Positions 8,638 through 18,700 of a stretch of 64,000 bases of DNA are shown here, one piece after another. Each line of letters starts with the position of its first letter. Position 1 is the stretch's first letter. The notes under the pieces are model-generated. The model was not told the origin of the DNA. It saw only the letters and a program-made list of their open reading frames with translations, and did no database searches. A program made the position numbers and the translations under genes. This DNA comes from Flavilitoribacter nigricans DSM 23189 = NBRC 102662 (lineage in GTDB: Bacteria > Bacteroidota > Bacteroidia > Chitinophagales > Saprospiraceae): contig NZ_PDUD01000040.1 of assembly GCF_002646595.1 (NCBI RefSeq), forward strand, positions 62,001 to 126,000, in the 5' to 3' direction.

Positions 8638-10926
8638 TCATTGCATCTCCAGATTACCGTTCAGCGTATAATTTGTTCCAGCTTGCGTATCGAAGGTAAT
8701 TTCGCGATCGCCGTATTTGAGCGTACAGGGCTTTCCGGCTTTGGACAACACCCGCACCTCATCGAGTTGTCCATTCGACCAGGAAAGATCTAGTTCAAAT
8801 CCGCCCCGGGCGCAGATCCCCGCAATGGAACCGTTCTTCAATGCTGCGGGCAGCGCCGGTAGAAGGTCAATCCACCCCAGATGGCTCTGCAGCATTAATT
8901 CCAGAATGCCGGCCGCTCCACCGAAATTCCCATCGATCTGGAAAGGCGGATGAGCGTCGAACAGGTTGGGGTAAGAACCGCCCCGGGTCGTCCTGCCTTC
9001 GGTTTCTGCGGGGCTTAGCAATAGGTGGATCAGATCAAAGGCATGATCACCGTCCAGGAGGCGCGACCAAAAGTTGATCTTCCAGGCGAGACTCCAACCC
9101 GTGCCTTCATCACCCCGAAAGGCCAGGGACTGCTGAGCGGCTTTCGCCAATTCCGGCGTTTGTTGCGGACTGATCTCCTTGCCCGGATACAGTCCCCAAA
9201 GGTGCGATACATGCCGGTGTTTTTCACCGGGATCATCAATATCCTGCATCCATTCCTGCAACTGCCCGTGTTTCCCGATCTGATTGGGAGCAATTTTTTT
9301 CCGCATATCGTTGAGTTCGCGGGCCAGTCCTGCGTCCGTTTGCAGGATGCCGGCCGCTTCACTGGTAATGGCAAACAGGCTGCGTACGATCTGGTGATCC
9401 ATCGTAGGACCGGCCACCAAACCACCGATCTCGGGAGAATTACTGGGCGTACTGATCAGATAACCCGTCTTCGGATCTTCCACCAAGAAGTCTTTGAAGA
9501 ACAAAGCGGCCCCTTTGATCAATGGATATTTTTCGCGTAAAAAGGCCGTATCCTGCGTAAACAGGAAATGTTCCCACAAATGGTGGCTGAGCCAGGCCCC
9601 GCCGCTTACCCAGATCCCGTGATTGGAGGCATTCACCGGGGCGGCGGCCCGCCAGATATCGGTATTATGGTGCAGCACCCAGCCGTCGGCGTCATAATGT
9701 TCTTTGGCCACTACCGCTCCGGTTTCGGCACACTCTTCAATGAGTTGAAACAGGGGCTCGTGGCATTCCGGTAGATTGGTCATTTCTACCGGCCAGTAAT
9801 TCATTTCGCAATTAATATTAGTGGTCCACTTACTATCCCAGGATGGTTCCAGCCGGTCGTTCCAGATCCCCTGCAGGTTGGCGGGCTGCGTACCCGGCCG
9901 GCTGGAGGCAATGGCCAGATAGCGGGCGTACTGCACGTACAGGGCCAGCAATTGCGGATCGTCCGGCTGCTTCCAGAACGAAAAGATCCGTTCATCGGTA
10001 GTCAGTTTGCTATTTTCCGTTTGATCCAGATCGATCCGGAATCGGTCGAATAATTCGTGGTAATCTTCAAGGTGTTTTTCCTTGATCTCAGCAAAGCTCA
10101 GTTCCGTAAATTTCCGGAAAGAGCGATCGATGTAGCGGGAAGCGGGCCGACTTAGATCTTTGTAATTGACAAAATTGGTATGCGCCGCCAGATACAAGGT
10201 AGCTTCGGTGGCGCTGTGCACGCTTATTCCGTGGTAACTGGGTGAGATAATGCCGTCGGTCTTGACCATCAGCATCGCCTTTCCCTCCATTTCTCCGTCG
10301 AATACCTTTACATCCAGGATCTGCCGGTCAAAGTCTGTGGATATGGATTTCAGGTGATGTTTGGAATCCAGACTGAAACTGAAGTTAAGCGCATCCGCCT
10401 GATCGGCTGTTAAATGTATAGCGATCAGCTGGTCCGGAAAACTGGCAATCACTTCCCTTTTGAAATTGGCACCATCTGCTTTATAACTCACTTCCGCTAT
10501 GGCATTAGCCAGGTCCAGTTTTCGGCTATAATTCATCGCCGGAGCAATGTGATTGAAGTAAAGGACCAGATCGCCAAACGGCTGGTAGGCTTTCAGCCGC
10601 ATCGGATCACTCATGAAATGTTCGGTGGCCAGATCTTCCGCTTCATCCTGTTTGCCGGCCCAGAGTAATTGACGAATTTCGTCCAGATATTCATGGGCTC
10701 CTTCATTGGCGTAATCATGGGGGCCACCGGTCCAGAGGGTTTCTTCGTTGAACTGGATGATCTCCTCCTCTACTCCACCGTAGATCATTGCTCCCAGGCG
10801 ACCGTTACCTACGGGTAAGGCCTCCGTCCACTTTAGGGCGGGCTCATCGTACTCCAACACGAGATCCTGGGCGGACAATAGGCCAACAAACAGAAGAGCT
10901 AAAAAAAATATAGTATACTTTTTCAT
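8638..10926 (-). CDS. Glycoside hydrolase family 95
   Basis: A 762-aa secreted protein (signal peptide about 1-19), the usual length for GH95. The N-terminal beta-sandwich carries the LPVGNGRLGAMIYGG and FNEETLWTGGPHDY motifs. The (alpha/alpha)6 catalytic domain carries NINCEMNYWP, TPSNSPEIGG and QIDGNFGGAAG, which are the conserved active-site segments of the family. Known GH95 enzymes are inverting 1,2-alpha-L-fucosidases or alpha-L-galactosidases; both sugars occur in pectins and xyloglucan. It is the last gene of the long minus-strand unit, 127 bp downstream of the DUF3826 gene, a gap large enough for its own promoter. Exact substrate cannot be told from sequence. Confidence 0.92.
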   Translation of the reverse strand: MKKYTIFFLALLFVGLLSAQDLVLEYDEPALKWTEALPVGNGRLGAMIYGGVEEEIIQFNEETLWTGGPHDYANEGAHEYLDEIRQLLWAGKQDEAEDLATEHFMSDPMRLKAYQPFGDLVLYFNHIAPAMNYSRKLDLANAIAEVSYKADGANFKREVIASFPDQLIAIHLTADQADALNFSFSLDSKHHLKSISTDFDRQILDVKVFDGEMEGKAMLMVKTDGIISPSYHGISVHSATEATLYLAAHTNFVNYKDLSRPASRYIDRSFRKFTELSFAEIKEKHLEDYHELFDRFRIDLDQTENSKLTTDERIFSFWKQPDDPQLLALYVQYARYLAIASSRPGTQPANLQGIWNDRLEPSWDSKWTTNINCEMNYWPVEMTNLPECHEPLFQLIEECAETGAVVAKEHYDADGWVLHHNTDIWRAAAPVNASNHGIWVSGGAWLSHHLWEHFLFTQDTAFLREKYPLIKGAALFFKDFLVEDPKTGYLISTPSNSPEIGGLVAGPTMDHQIVRSLFAITSEAAGILQTDAGLARELNDMRKKIAPNQIGKHGQLQEWMQDIDDPGEKHRHVSHLWGLYPGKEISPQQTPELAKAAQQSLAFRGDEGTGWSLAWKINFWSRLLDGDHAFDLIHLLLSPAETEGRTTRGGSYPNLFDAHPPFQIDGNFGGAAGILELMLQSHLGWIDLLPALPAALKNGSIAGICARGGFELDLSWSNGQLDEVRVLSKAGKPCTLKYGDREITFDTQAGTNYTLNGNLEMQ

Positions 10927-11053
10927 ATTACGGATTATCTGGCTTCAATAACGATTGCTTCAACTAGGAACTGCCTCGATGATTCCCAACTTTATCAGTA
11001 ATTTGAGACAGATCTTTTCTACCGGTACCCACGAATTCTCGACTGGTCCGGGT

Positions 11054-11743
11054 TTATTTTCTCTCCTTTTTCTTTTTATTTTCTCTTTCCTTCAACTCCA
11101 TCTCCGCCTGCTTCAGGTTGTAACCCCGCTGGGACAAATAGTTGTTGATCCGCCCTTTGAATTTTCCAAAGGTGGCGTGTTTGGCATCCGATGAACCTTT
11201 GTCCATGGCTAGTTCGCGGGCTTCGAGCAAACTAGCCAAAATATACCGTTTCTCCTCATCGGAAAGTTTCGGTAGTAGGTTTAGATAACCACCGTAGGTA
11301 CGGTCCAGCACGCCATAGGTCATGCCATCCTTTATACCATCTACCTGCTCCGGGCTAAGTTCCGTTTGCAATTGCGCCAAAAAATGGGTGTGCAGGCGGA
11401 AGATTTCCATGTCAGCTTCACTTTTGAGTCCATGCTTAAGGGCGGAAGCGGTTGCCGGTGCCAGCTCTGTATTCGCTTTTATTGCTGCTAATTTTTCGTC
11501 CCGTTGTTCCTCGATCCAGTTAATCGCCTGGTATTGTCCGACTACGATATCGCGTACCCGCTCGTAGGCAGCCGGATCTTTGATCCCCACATCTTTCAGG
11601 AATTTATCGACCCGTTTGATCAGCACCTGGGTATACTCCGGATCAAGCTGCGATTCCTCCAGGTCCACCTGGGCGGAGACAGGAACGATGAAGAAAGTGG
11701 TCAGGACAAATGCGATTATCAGTTTCAGATCTATGTATTTCAT
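11054..11743 (-). CDS. DUF3826 secreted protein
   Basis: A 229-aa protein with a signal peptide (about 1-24). The mature part is mostly helical and ends in a highly basic tail of Glu and Lys. The segments DGMTYGVLDRTYGGYLNLLP and ARELAMDKGSSDAKHATFGK correspond to the DUF3826 signature. The family is confined largely to Bacteroidota pectin and other plant-glycan PULs; its molecular role is unknown. It is encoded 9 bp after the beta-helix gene and is surely cotranscribed with it. A chaperone or glycan-binding helper role would be guesswork. Confidence 0.85.
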   Translation of the reverse strand: MKYIDLKLIIAFVLTTFFIVPVSAQVDLEESQLDPEYTQVLIKRVDKFLKDVGIKDPAAYERVRDIVVGQYQAINWIEEQRDEKLAAIKANTELAPATASALKHGLKSEADMEIFRLHTHFLAQLQTELSPEQVDGIKDGMTYGVLDRTYGGYLNLLPKLSDEEKRYILASLLEARELAMDKGSSDAKHATFGKFKGRINNYLSQRGYNLKQAEMELKERENKKKKERK

Positions 11744-11752
11744 AATTTTTCA

Positions 11753-13633
11753 TTACTGTTTTAAAAGATATTGATAGGCTTCCTGCAGTCCGGCTTTAAG
11801 CCGGATCGAGTCGGACACTGCCGGACCGTTATTTTCCCACTCATTACCCGGACCGGGTGCGTTGGAAAAGAACTTGTCCTGCTCCGTCCAGTTGTTGATG
11901 GCCCGGATATAGGAAGATTTCTCATCAAAATAGATGTATTGAAAATGATCGGGAATATGCGCGTAGGGCGCTTTTTCCAGATGATGGATGCTGTTGTCGC
12001 GGATCTCCGTATTGGGCTGGGCGGAAAGCATATAAATGCCGCCCACATCGTACATATTTTTGGCAAAGTGGTGGATATTATTGGCAAACACCCGGTTATT
12101 TTTCAGCGAGTTGATCGTTTTGGTCCATCCCCAGCCGACACAGATCCCGGAGTAATTGAGGTGACTGACGTCGTTGTGTTCGATGTTGATGTCGTGGGCG
12201 TATCCTACACTGATCCCGACACAGCCCCAGTCCTCGTTCGTACAATCCGTGATGCGGTTGTTGGCAATGGTCTCAAATTGACAAACCAGCCGCTCATCGC
12301 TGGGATCGTAAGGCAAATGGGCTTCCACCTCCGGACTTCCGAAAAATCCGATCTGAATACCGGTACCACCAATGTCCCGAAAGATACAGCCTTGCACCAG
12401 ATTGTGATGGGTTCCGCCGACAAAATCCAGTCCCGTCGCCGCCAGGTGTTCAAAACGACAACGCTCAAAGCGAATTTGATGGGCGTTTTCCACCGTTACC
12501 GCAGCGGACTGCCGTTCGATCCAGGCCTGGTTTTCAAGACCGGCTTTATCCGGCGTTCCCGGTTCCTTCAGCTTGTAGGCTTCCGTGATCGACCAGCCCG
12601 CCTGCAAAGGCACGTGCCCTTTGACCGAGGGACGCAACCAGGTGGCGTGCTCAAAACCAATTCCGTCAAAATAAAGATGACTGACGGGCTGATCCAGCGT
12701 TCCTTTGATCTGCACTATCTGGTCCAGTACCGGCACCATGCACTCGTCTTTTTGCAGGTCCTCCCCCACTCTGGGCCAATAATAGAGCTTGCCGGTCGCC
12801 AGATCGGCATACCATTCTCCCGGAGCATTCAGCAGACCCAGGGAGTTCGCAAAGTAAAAGGCCGAGTTGCCGTTCTGTTCCTTTTTTTCGTCAATGAATG
12901 GAGCCGGCCAGGGGTGTTCAAACTCAATCTGACTTTCCGGCTGCCGAAATTTCACCAGGGCCTGATCTCCTTCCACGCTTACTGTACTGACCCGCAACAT
13001 CGCGATGGCCCACCACTGGTGGATCACGAACTCCAGTTGCCCGGGCGCATACAGATCAAAATCCGGAACCGGGATCCACATTTCTTCTTGCTGCTTATCT
13101 ACTGAGAGGATCCGATCCAGTGGCCCGTCGTTGAGGGTGCTCGCCCGGATTGCTTTGCGGCCGTTCACCCACATCTGACGGAATAGGAGTCGCCGGCCAT
13201 CAACGATGGGAATATCCGCTACCCACACTTTGCCTTGCGCCGCTTCGGGCAAGCCGGGCAGTTCTCCCGACAAACGGCTCCAATTCCGGATGGTCGTTCC
13301 GCCACTTAGAATGGGATTGGCGCCCTGAGCTGCAATGATCCGGGTGGGGCTGGTCGCCGTACCGGCATCTTCCGGCCGGAAGACCAGGGGTTCGATCAGG
13401 GTGTATTTACCGTCTTTTAGGATGATATTGATCCCATCCGCAATCGATGGATCACCCAGTCGCCGCAATTCCCGCGCTTTTCGCTGGGCCATGGCGATAG
13501 TCAGTAAGGGAGCTGATTCCGTACCCGGATTTCCGTCATTCCCATTGGGGGCCACCCAAATATCGGCTGCGATTGCCGGGTTCAGAAGAGCAAAGCTCAG
13601 TGTACAAACTATAGTTAAGAGGTAGATTTTCAT
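11753..13633 (-). CDS. Parallel beta-helix glycosidase, GH141-like
   Basis: A 626-aa protein with a signal peptide (about 1-22). It opens with WVAPNGNDGNPGTESAP, the usual entry of secreted right-handed beta-helix proteins. About residues 330-590 contain repeated Asn/His-rich coils (for example GTGIQIGFFG, YSGICVGWGW). Length and layout fit GH141, whose founder is an alpha-L-fucosidase acting on rhamnogalacturonan II. A generic polysaccharide lyase-like or epimerase-like beta-helix is the alternative. It sits between the TIM-barrel protein (50 bp) and DUF3826 (9 bp) in one transcription unit. GH141 is recalled by pattern rather than from alignment. Confidence 0.6.
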   Translation of the reverse strand: MKIYLLTIVCTLSFALLNPAIAADIWVAPNGNDGNPGTESAPLLTIAMAQRKARELRRLGDPSIADGINIILKDGKYTLIEPLVFRPEDAGTATSPTRIIAAQGANPILSGGTTIRNWSRLSGELPGLPEAAQGKVWVADIPIVDGRRLLFRQMWVNGRKAIRASTLNDGPLDRILSVDKQQEEMWIPVPDFDLYAPGQLEFVIHQWWAIAMLRVSTVSVEGDQALVKFRQPESQIEFEHPWPAPFIDEKKEQNGNSAFYFANSLGLLNAPGEWYADLATGKLYYWPRVGEDLQKDECMVPVLDQIVQIKGTLDQPVSHLYFDGIGFEHATWLRPSVKGHVPLQAGWSITEAYKLKEPGTPDKAGLENQAWIERQSAAVTVENAHQIRFERCRFEHLAATGLDFVGGTHHNLVQGCIFRDIGGTGIQIGFFGSPEVEAHLPYDPSDERLVCQFETIANNRITDCTNEDWGCVGISVGYAHDINIEHNDVSHLNYSGICVGWGWTKTINSLKNNRVFANNIHHFAKNMYDVGGIYMLSAQPNTEIRDNSIHHLEKAPYAHIPDHFQYIYFDEKSSYIRAINNWTEQDKFFSNAPGPGNEWENNGPAVSDSIRLKAGLQEAYQYLLKQ

Positions 13634-13683
13634 GTTTGAGGCTTGTCAAGGATAAATGACACCACCGGCGGTTTCCCCAGCGG

Positions 13684-14550
13684 TTATTCCTGAAATACGG
13701 ATCTTAGATACCGGGTATTTGCACCGAAATTTCCCACTACATTTCTAACCTGATCCTTATCCCGGGAGCGCTCGATCACCAGCCAGCCGCTCCATTGCAG
13801 TTCATCCAGTACTTTTTTTACACGCTCCATATCGATGCGGGTATTGTGCTCCAGCAACACGCCGTCGGTATCCGTACAGTGGATCTGACAGATCCGGTCT
13901 CTACCCAGGGTTTTCAATTCTTCGTACAGGTCCCGACCGGCTTCCAGCGGATTTTGAAAATTGAAGTAGATCTTTATCGCATCCGAACCGATCTCTTCGA
14001 GCAATTCCACTTCTTCGGAGGCGGGCAGGGCCGTTTCGATGCCGATGACCACTCCGGCCGCTTCGGCTTTCTTCCCAAATAATTGCAGGCGTTCCACAAC
14101 GGCCGCTCTTTTCTCAGGGAATTTCACCAGATCGCCCTGTACACCTAATGGCAGAAAGGCCACCTGCACGCCCAGTAGTTGCATGGTATTGATGCAGTCA
14201 TCCATGATGCGTTCGATACCTTCCCGTTCGGCGAAGTTCTGAGCGTAAAAGCCGGACATGGCGATGGAAGCGATCTCCAAGCCGGTCCGCTCGGCGGCAT
14301 CAATGAATTGCCGGCGCTGAATGGGGTCGAGCAATTTGTTGTCAAATGTGGGCCGGTTGCCCAGTCCGCCCATATCCAGTTCCAGTCCGTCAGCACCAAT
14401 CTCTGCGGTACGATCGAATGCCCCCAGCTTTTGTCTTTTCAGGATCATCCAGTCACAGACCGCAATCTTGTAATCGGAAGTATGCTGGGCCGTAGCCATC
14501 GAAGGCAATACGCTTAGAGTCAGACTCAACAGCAGTAAGGTAATTCTCAT
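13684..14550 (-). CDS. Secreted sugar-phosphate-isomerase-like TIM barrel
   Basis: A 288-aa protein with a clear signal peptide (about 1-21, ATAQ). The mature part is an AP-endonuclease-2/xylose-isomerase-like TIM barrel (PF01261 type): the GADGLELDMGG strand, VVIGIETALP with a likely metal-ligand Glu, and QIHCTDTDG near the C-terminus. Members are normally cytosolic isomerases or epimerases of free sugars. Exported homologues in PULs are common in Bacteroidota but poorly characterized. It is encoded 50 bp after the BNR gene and 50 bp before the beta-helix gene. Export suggests a periplasmic non-phosphorylated substrate; no specific reaction can be assigned. Confidence 0.75.
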   Translation of the reverse strand: MRITLLLLSLTLSVLPSMATAQHTSDYKIAVCDWMILKRQKLGAFDRTAEIGADGLELDMGGLGNRPTFDNKLLDPIQRRQFIDAAERTGLEIASIAMSGFYAQNFAEREGIERIMDDCINTMQLLGVQVAFLPLGVQGDLVKFPEKRAAVVERLQLFGKKAEAAGVVIGIETALPASEEVELLEEIGSDAIKIYFNFQNPLEAGRDLYEELKTLGRDRICQIHCTDTDGVLLEHNTRIDMERVKKVLDELQWSGWLVIERSRDKDQVRNVVGNFGANTRYLRSVFQE

Positions 14551-14600
14551 GGAGATCGCTTTGATTTTTGTGCAGAGTGGTTCTAGTGGAGTCGGATTTA

Positions 14601-15743
14601 TTATTCGGGCCAGCGCTCATTCACGATGGGTGCCGTAAGCAGTTTATCCGGATCGATCACGACGTGTTTGATCCGTTCGCGCCGCCAGGTATACATTAGA
14701 TGCACCATCCCGTCGGCGGTTTGGATCACCGCCGGATAGGAATACTGACTGATATCCGAATCTTCGATCACCAGCGCGGCTTCCCAGTGTTTGCCGTCCC
14801 TGGATACCGCAATGTTGAGCGGTGTCCGGTGTCCCTTTTTAGCCCCGATGGGCGTTTTAACGTGATTGTAAGCTACCAGCTGCCGGCCGTCGGCCAGGGT
14901 GACCGCATCCGTTCCGGAATTGTTGTTCGGAAGGCCCGATTCCCGCACAAGCGACCAGCTTTCGCCCTGATCATCCGACCAGGCGGTGGCCAGTACACTA
15001 TTGCGACTTCGGCACAGGATCTGCAAGCGACCATCCTCGTGTTGCAGTACACTTGGCTGGATTATATTGTAGACACTGGTATTGTTAATCGGTCCTACCT
15101 TACGCCAGCTTTTCCCCTGATCCGAACTGATCTCGAAATGGACCCGCCAGCCGTCGCCTTCGGTGCTCGAGGCGGCGATCAGGTTACCGTTGGGCAGCAG
15201 GACCGGTTTGTTCTTTACCGGTCCGATAAAGCCATCAGGTAGCTTATCGGCCTCGCTCCATGTCATGCCGCCATCGGTGGATCGCTTTAACATTCCCCAC
15301 CAGGTAGAAGGGCTCGGACCGACCTTATAAAAAAGCAGCAGATCACCGTCGGGTATCTGAAAGAGTACGGGATTCCAGGTGGGATAGCGCAGCGTATCGC
15401 TCTGCACGCCATTGGCCACTTCCGTGCTTTCCGTCCATTTACCATTGCGGTAATGCGCAACCCAGATGCCGACATCCGGATGACGTTCGTGGGTGCCGCC
15501 AAACCAGGCTCCCACCAAACCGTCGGGCGTTTCGGCGATCGTCGCGGCGTGGCAGGATGGATAAGGCGCCTGCTCGTAGACAAAAGCTTCCTGAACGATA
15601 CCGGTTCGAAAATCCGGTAAAGGGTTACGGCTTGTTTCTGCCGGAGTTGCACAGTTATACAACTGACTCAACCCGATCATGCAGAAGAGCAGCAACGGCC
15701 AGTTTGCTCCGCTTTGGAAAGGCGTTTTATGAGTTGGTTTCAT
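14601..15743 (-). CDS. BNR/sialidase-fold lipoprotein or secreted hydrolase
   Basis: I prefer the ATG at 15743 (380 aa) over the upstream in-frame start at 15788, which would overlap the preceding gene and separate the N-terminus from the hydrophobic signal (about 14-30). A Cys follows the hydrophobic stretch (LYNC), but the lipobox is poor. The body is a BNR_2/sialidase-type beta-propeller: four Asp-box-like turns are visible (RSTDGGMTW, SSDQGKSW, SDDQGESW, SRDGKHW), with the GAWFGGTHERHPDVGIWV segment typical of this large uncharacterized subgroup. True sialidase activity is doubtful in a pectin locus; other propeller glycosidases or lyases are plausible. It lies 29 bp downstream of the BNR-MGH1 fusion. 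Confidence 0.78.
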   Translation of the reverse strand: MKPTHKTPFQSGANWPLLLFCMIGLSQLYNCATPAETSRNPLPDFRTGIVQEAFVYEQAPYPSCHAATIAETPDGLVGAWFGGTHERHPDVGIWVAHYRNGKWTESTEVANGVQSDTLRYPTWNPVLFQIPDGDLLLFYKVGPSPSTWWGMLKRSTDGGMTWSEADKLPDGFIGPVKNKPVLLPNGNLIAASSTEGDGWRVHFEISSDQGKSWRKVGPINNTSVYNIIQPSVLQHEDGRLQILCRSRNSVLATAWSDDQGESWSLVRESGLPNNNSGTDAVTLADGRQLVAYNHVKTPIGAKKGHRTPLNIAVSRDGKHWEAALVIEDSDISQYSYPAVIQTADGMVHLMYTWRRERIKHVVIDPDKLLTAPIVNERWPE

Positions 15744-15772
15744 GTTGTTTTCGTTTTGCTGTAAAAGTTCGC

Positions 15773-18700
15773 CTATTGTAATTCGCACAGGATCGGCCCC
15801 AGTTCATCCGCATGGCCGATCTCCTGGCCATCCTGAAGGATCGTCAACCCCGCTCCGCGCTTATATTTTTGCCCGGTCTTATCCCAGATAATGGTCAGTT
15901 CTACTCCGTGATAGGGCACGCGGTCCAAACAGAACCAGTCCCACTGATCGGCCGGTAACATGGGATTAACTTCCACTGTGTTATCCGGCCGCGGACGCAA
16001 TCCGGCCAAACCGGTAATGATCAGATCGTTGAAAGTGGAATGGTTGTAATACCGGCTACGCTCCTGGTCTCCCTTCAGCCAGTAGCCGGTGGTCTCATCG
16101 AGATACTCTCCGATGTAAGGGCGGCCCCGGTAATACTGTGATTCTACGTAGGTGTCCAAAAGTTCAAAATAGTCGGCTTTATCGACCACTTCCTGCTCGT
16201 AATTATTGAGCAGATTAGCCATTCCCGTCAGCACCTGCGAGGTGGAGAAGGGCCAGACCGCTCCGTCCCATTCGCAGTTGCAGCAACCGTGGCTCCGGAA
16301 TTCGGGATGGCGTTGCTCAGCGGTTGTCAGTCCGAAAGGTGCCAGAAAACCTTCCGGATCCAGCACCTGGGCCCAGGCGCTGTCGTAGCCGGCATCAGGC
16401 AGGTTGAAATACCAGGGAATATAGCCGATCGCTTCGCGGACCTCGGCAAATCCACCCTTTTCCCGAATGGTCTCGAAAAAACCGCTCTCTTCGTTCCACA
16501 GGCTATCCTGCACCAGTGCCTTAATCGTCATCGCCTTTTCATCGTAAGTTTCGGCGAGATCCGGTTTGCGGGCCAGTCCGGCCATGGCCGAGATCGCCTT
16601 AGCGTTGGCGTACATATAGCTGTTGATCGTCGGCCGGCGATTCTTGACCCGGCGGCCGCCGGATATCTGTTCCTCCATGCCGTCCTTCACATCCTCCTGC
16701 CAGAATAATCCGCTGGGCAGTTGACGTTCCACTTCCCAGTTTTCGTAATCGCTCACCAGATCGGGTAGCAGATCAACAACAAAGCTCGTATCCAGGGATT
16801 GCAGGTAATATTTATACACGGCGTCGGCCGTCCAGCTACTGAATTTGTGGAGTTTACCCATCGGATCGCCCTCAAGACCCCGGTACCAAACGTGGAGATT
16901 ACTCTTTAGGTAATCATTATCCAGTAGCCAGCGGGATTCGTAGGTATGATGGCCGATCGCACAGGCGATCAGGTTGAATTTATCGGCGTAGGATCGCTCG
17001 ACGAGAAACTCCGTTATGGCATTGCCCACCGGGGTGCGTTTGATGTGTTTGCGGAAAGACCACCACCGGTAATAATACATTTCGCGGAAGTTGTCCTGCG
17101 GACAGTCGAAAAGGGGAATATTTTCCTGCATCCAGTCCCAGGATTGATCGTTGGGGATCGCCTGCACGATGTTTTCATCTTCCATCCGGTTGAAATAATC
17201 CACGTACTTTTTGTAATCCTTGATATCCAACACCGCTCTGGATTTCTGTACCGGAGCAGTCGTCAGGCTCTTTAGGAAAAATACAGCCTCTTCAACGTTT
17301 TTACCGGCCTGGTCCACATCATAATCCTGATCCGTAGGTGTATCGGCATTGGGAAAGCGCCGCGTTTCGCCGGTCCGGAACAGGAGCTGCTGGAGACTTT
17401 GTACGGGATTGAAGAACAGAAAATTGCGCACCTGCTCCCCATTGATGAACAGGCTGCAGAAACGATTTTTCACATCGGCCTCCAGTCGGACGGTAGACCA
17501 CTCGTTCTTTTTATAAGTGCTGATATTCTTTACCCGGTAACCGTCCTTGTACTTCAGGTAGCCGTCCTCATCCCAGATGAGGCGCAAGGCCGGTGCGTTT
17601 TCCCGATCCTGCAATTCGACCTGCAACTGCCCGTGATCATTTTGTCCCGGCAGGATCTCAAATTCCACCGAAACGTGTTCGGAAGCGGGAAACAGGCGGC
17701 TGGCCGTTGCGTAGTCAAAGGCATCACCGTCGTGTAAAGCCAGGACCTGATCGCCCTGCCGGTCTTCCAGACGAACGGACGCCCGAACCGGACTGTAAAT
17801 ATTCCAGGCGGAGAAAGCGGCTTCTGCATCCGGGCCCGAAAAATTATCGTCTACCTGGGCGGTCGCTTCGGACCGGATCGGCACTTCAATCCTGGACACC
17901 CAGATATCTTCTTTATTCATGCTGTAGCTTACCCAAAGGTCTCCGTCCGGAGGGGTGCCATTCCCCTCCTGGATACCCCGAACATATTGCGGGCCGTATG
18001 ACTTGTAGTTGCCGCCGTAGCGCATCGTCGTAATTTCACCGTTTACCAGCAGGAGATTTTGGTAATCCAATCCGTCATCACTAACCGATACGGCCAACGG
18101 CCAACGAAACTCGGAAGGGTTATAGACGGTAGCGTATTTGCCATCGGAAGTTTTTTGTCCCCAGATCTTGGCATTACCGTTAACGAAACCCGGAGCCCGT
18201 CCCGGCTGAGACCAGGTCTTTCCTTCATCCGTGCTGCGTGCCGTCAGGGCGTGTTTCCACAAACCGATTACCTCTCCATTATCCAGATGATAGAAACTCA
18301 ACGCCTTGTACTGCTTTTTCTGCGGGATAAGCGGATCATCCCGGTCCGCTTCTTCCACCCATTGCTGCATCATCAGCGGATCGGCCAGCAATTCATCACA
18401 GGCGGCAACGAAATCCCGGTCCTTACTTTCTTTATAAAAAGGGAAATGGGTATTCTTGGCATTAAACCGGGCATTGTAACGGATAAAGTAGATCGGTCCG
18501 AACGAGCCGTCTTGCTTAATCTCGCGTACCACCCGTCCGATTCCTTTCCCGTCATTCGGGCTATCTTTCTCGTGCAGGGAAATACCGTAATACCCCAGGC
18601 AGAGTAATTTATCCCCGGAAGCCGGAACGTAAAACCCCATACGTTGGTGCATGACGGCCATCTGGTTTTTGGCTTTTACCTCCTCGGCACCTTCCTTGTA

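Noticed and set aside
11771-13105. 444-aa plus-strand frame
   Set aside because: Long but fully antisense to the beta-helix gene, which has a signal peptide and repeat pattern; other long antisense frames (28803-30035, 34933-36771, 36859-38181) were rejected for the same reason.
14601-15743. Calling the BNR protein a true sialidase
   Set aside because: Asp boxes define the fold, not the activity; no sialic-acid metabolism genes are present and the setting is a pectin locus.
15744-15788. Upstream N-terminal extension of the BNR protein
   Set aside because: Would overlap the preceding gene and places 15 residues before a normal signal-peptide start at 15743.
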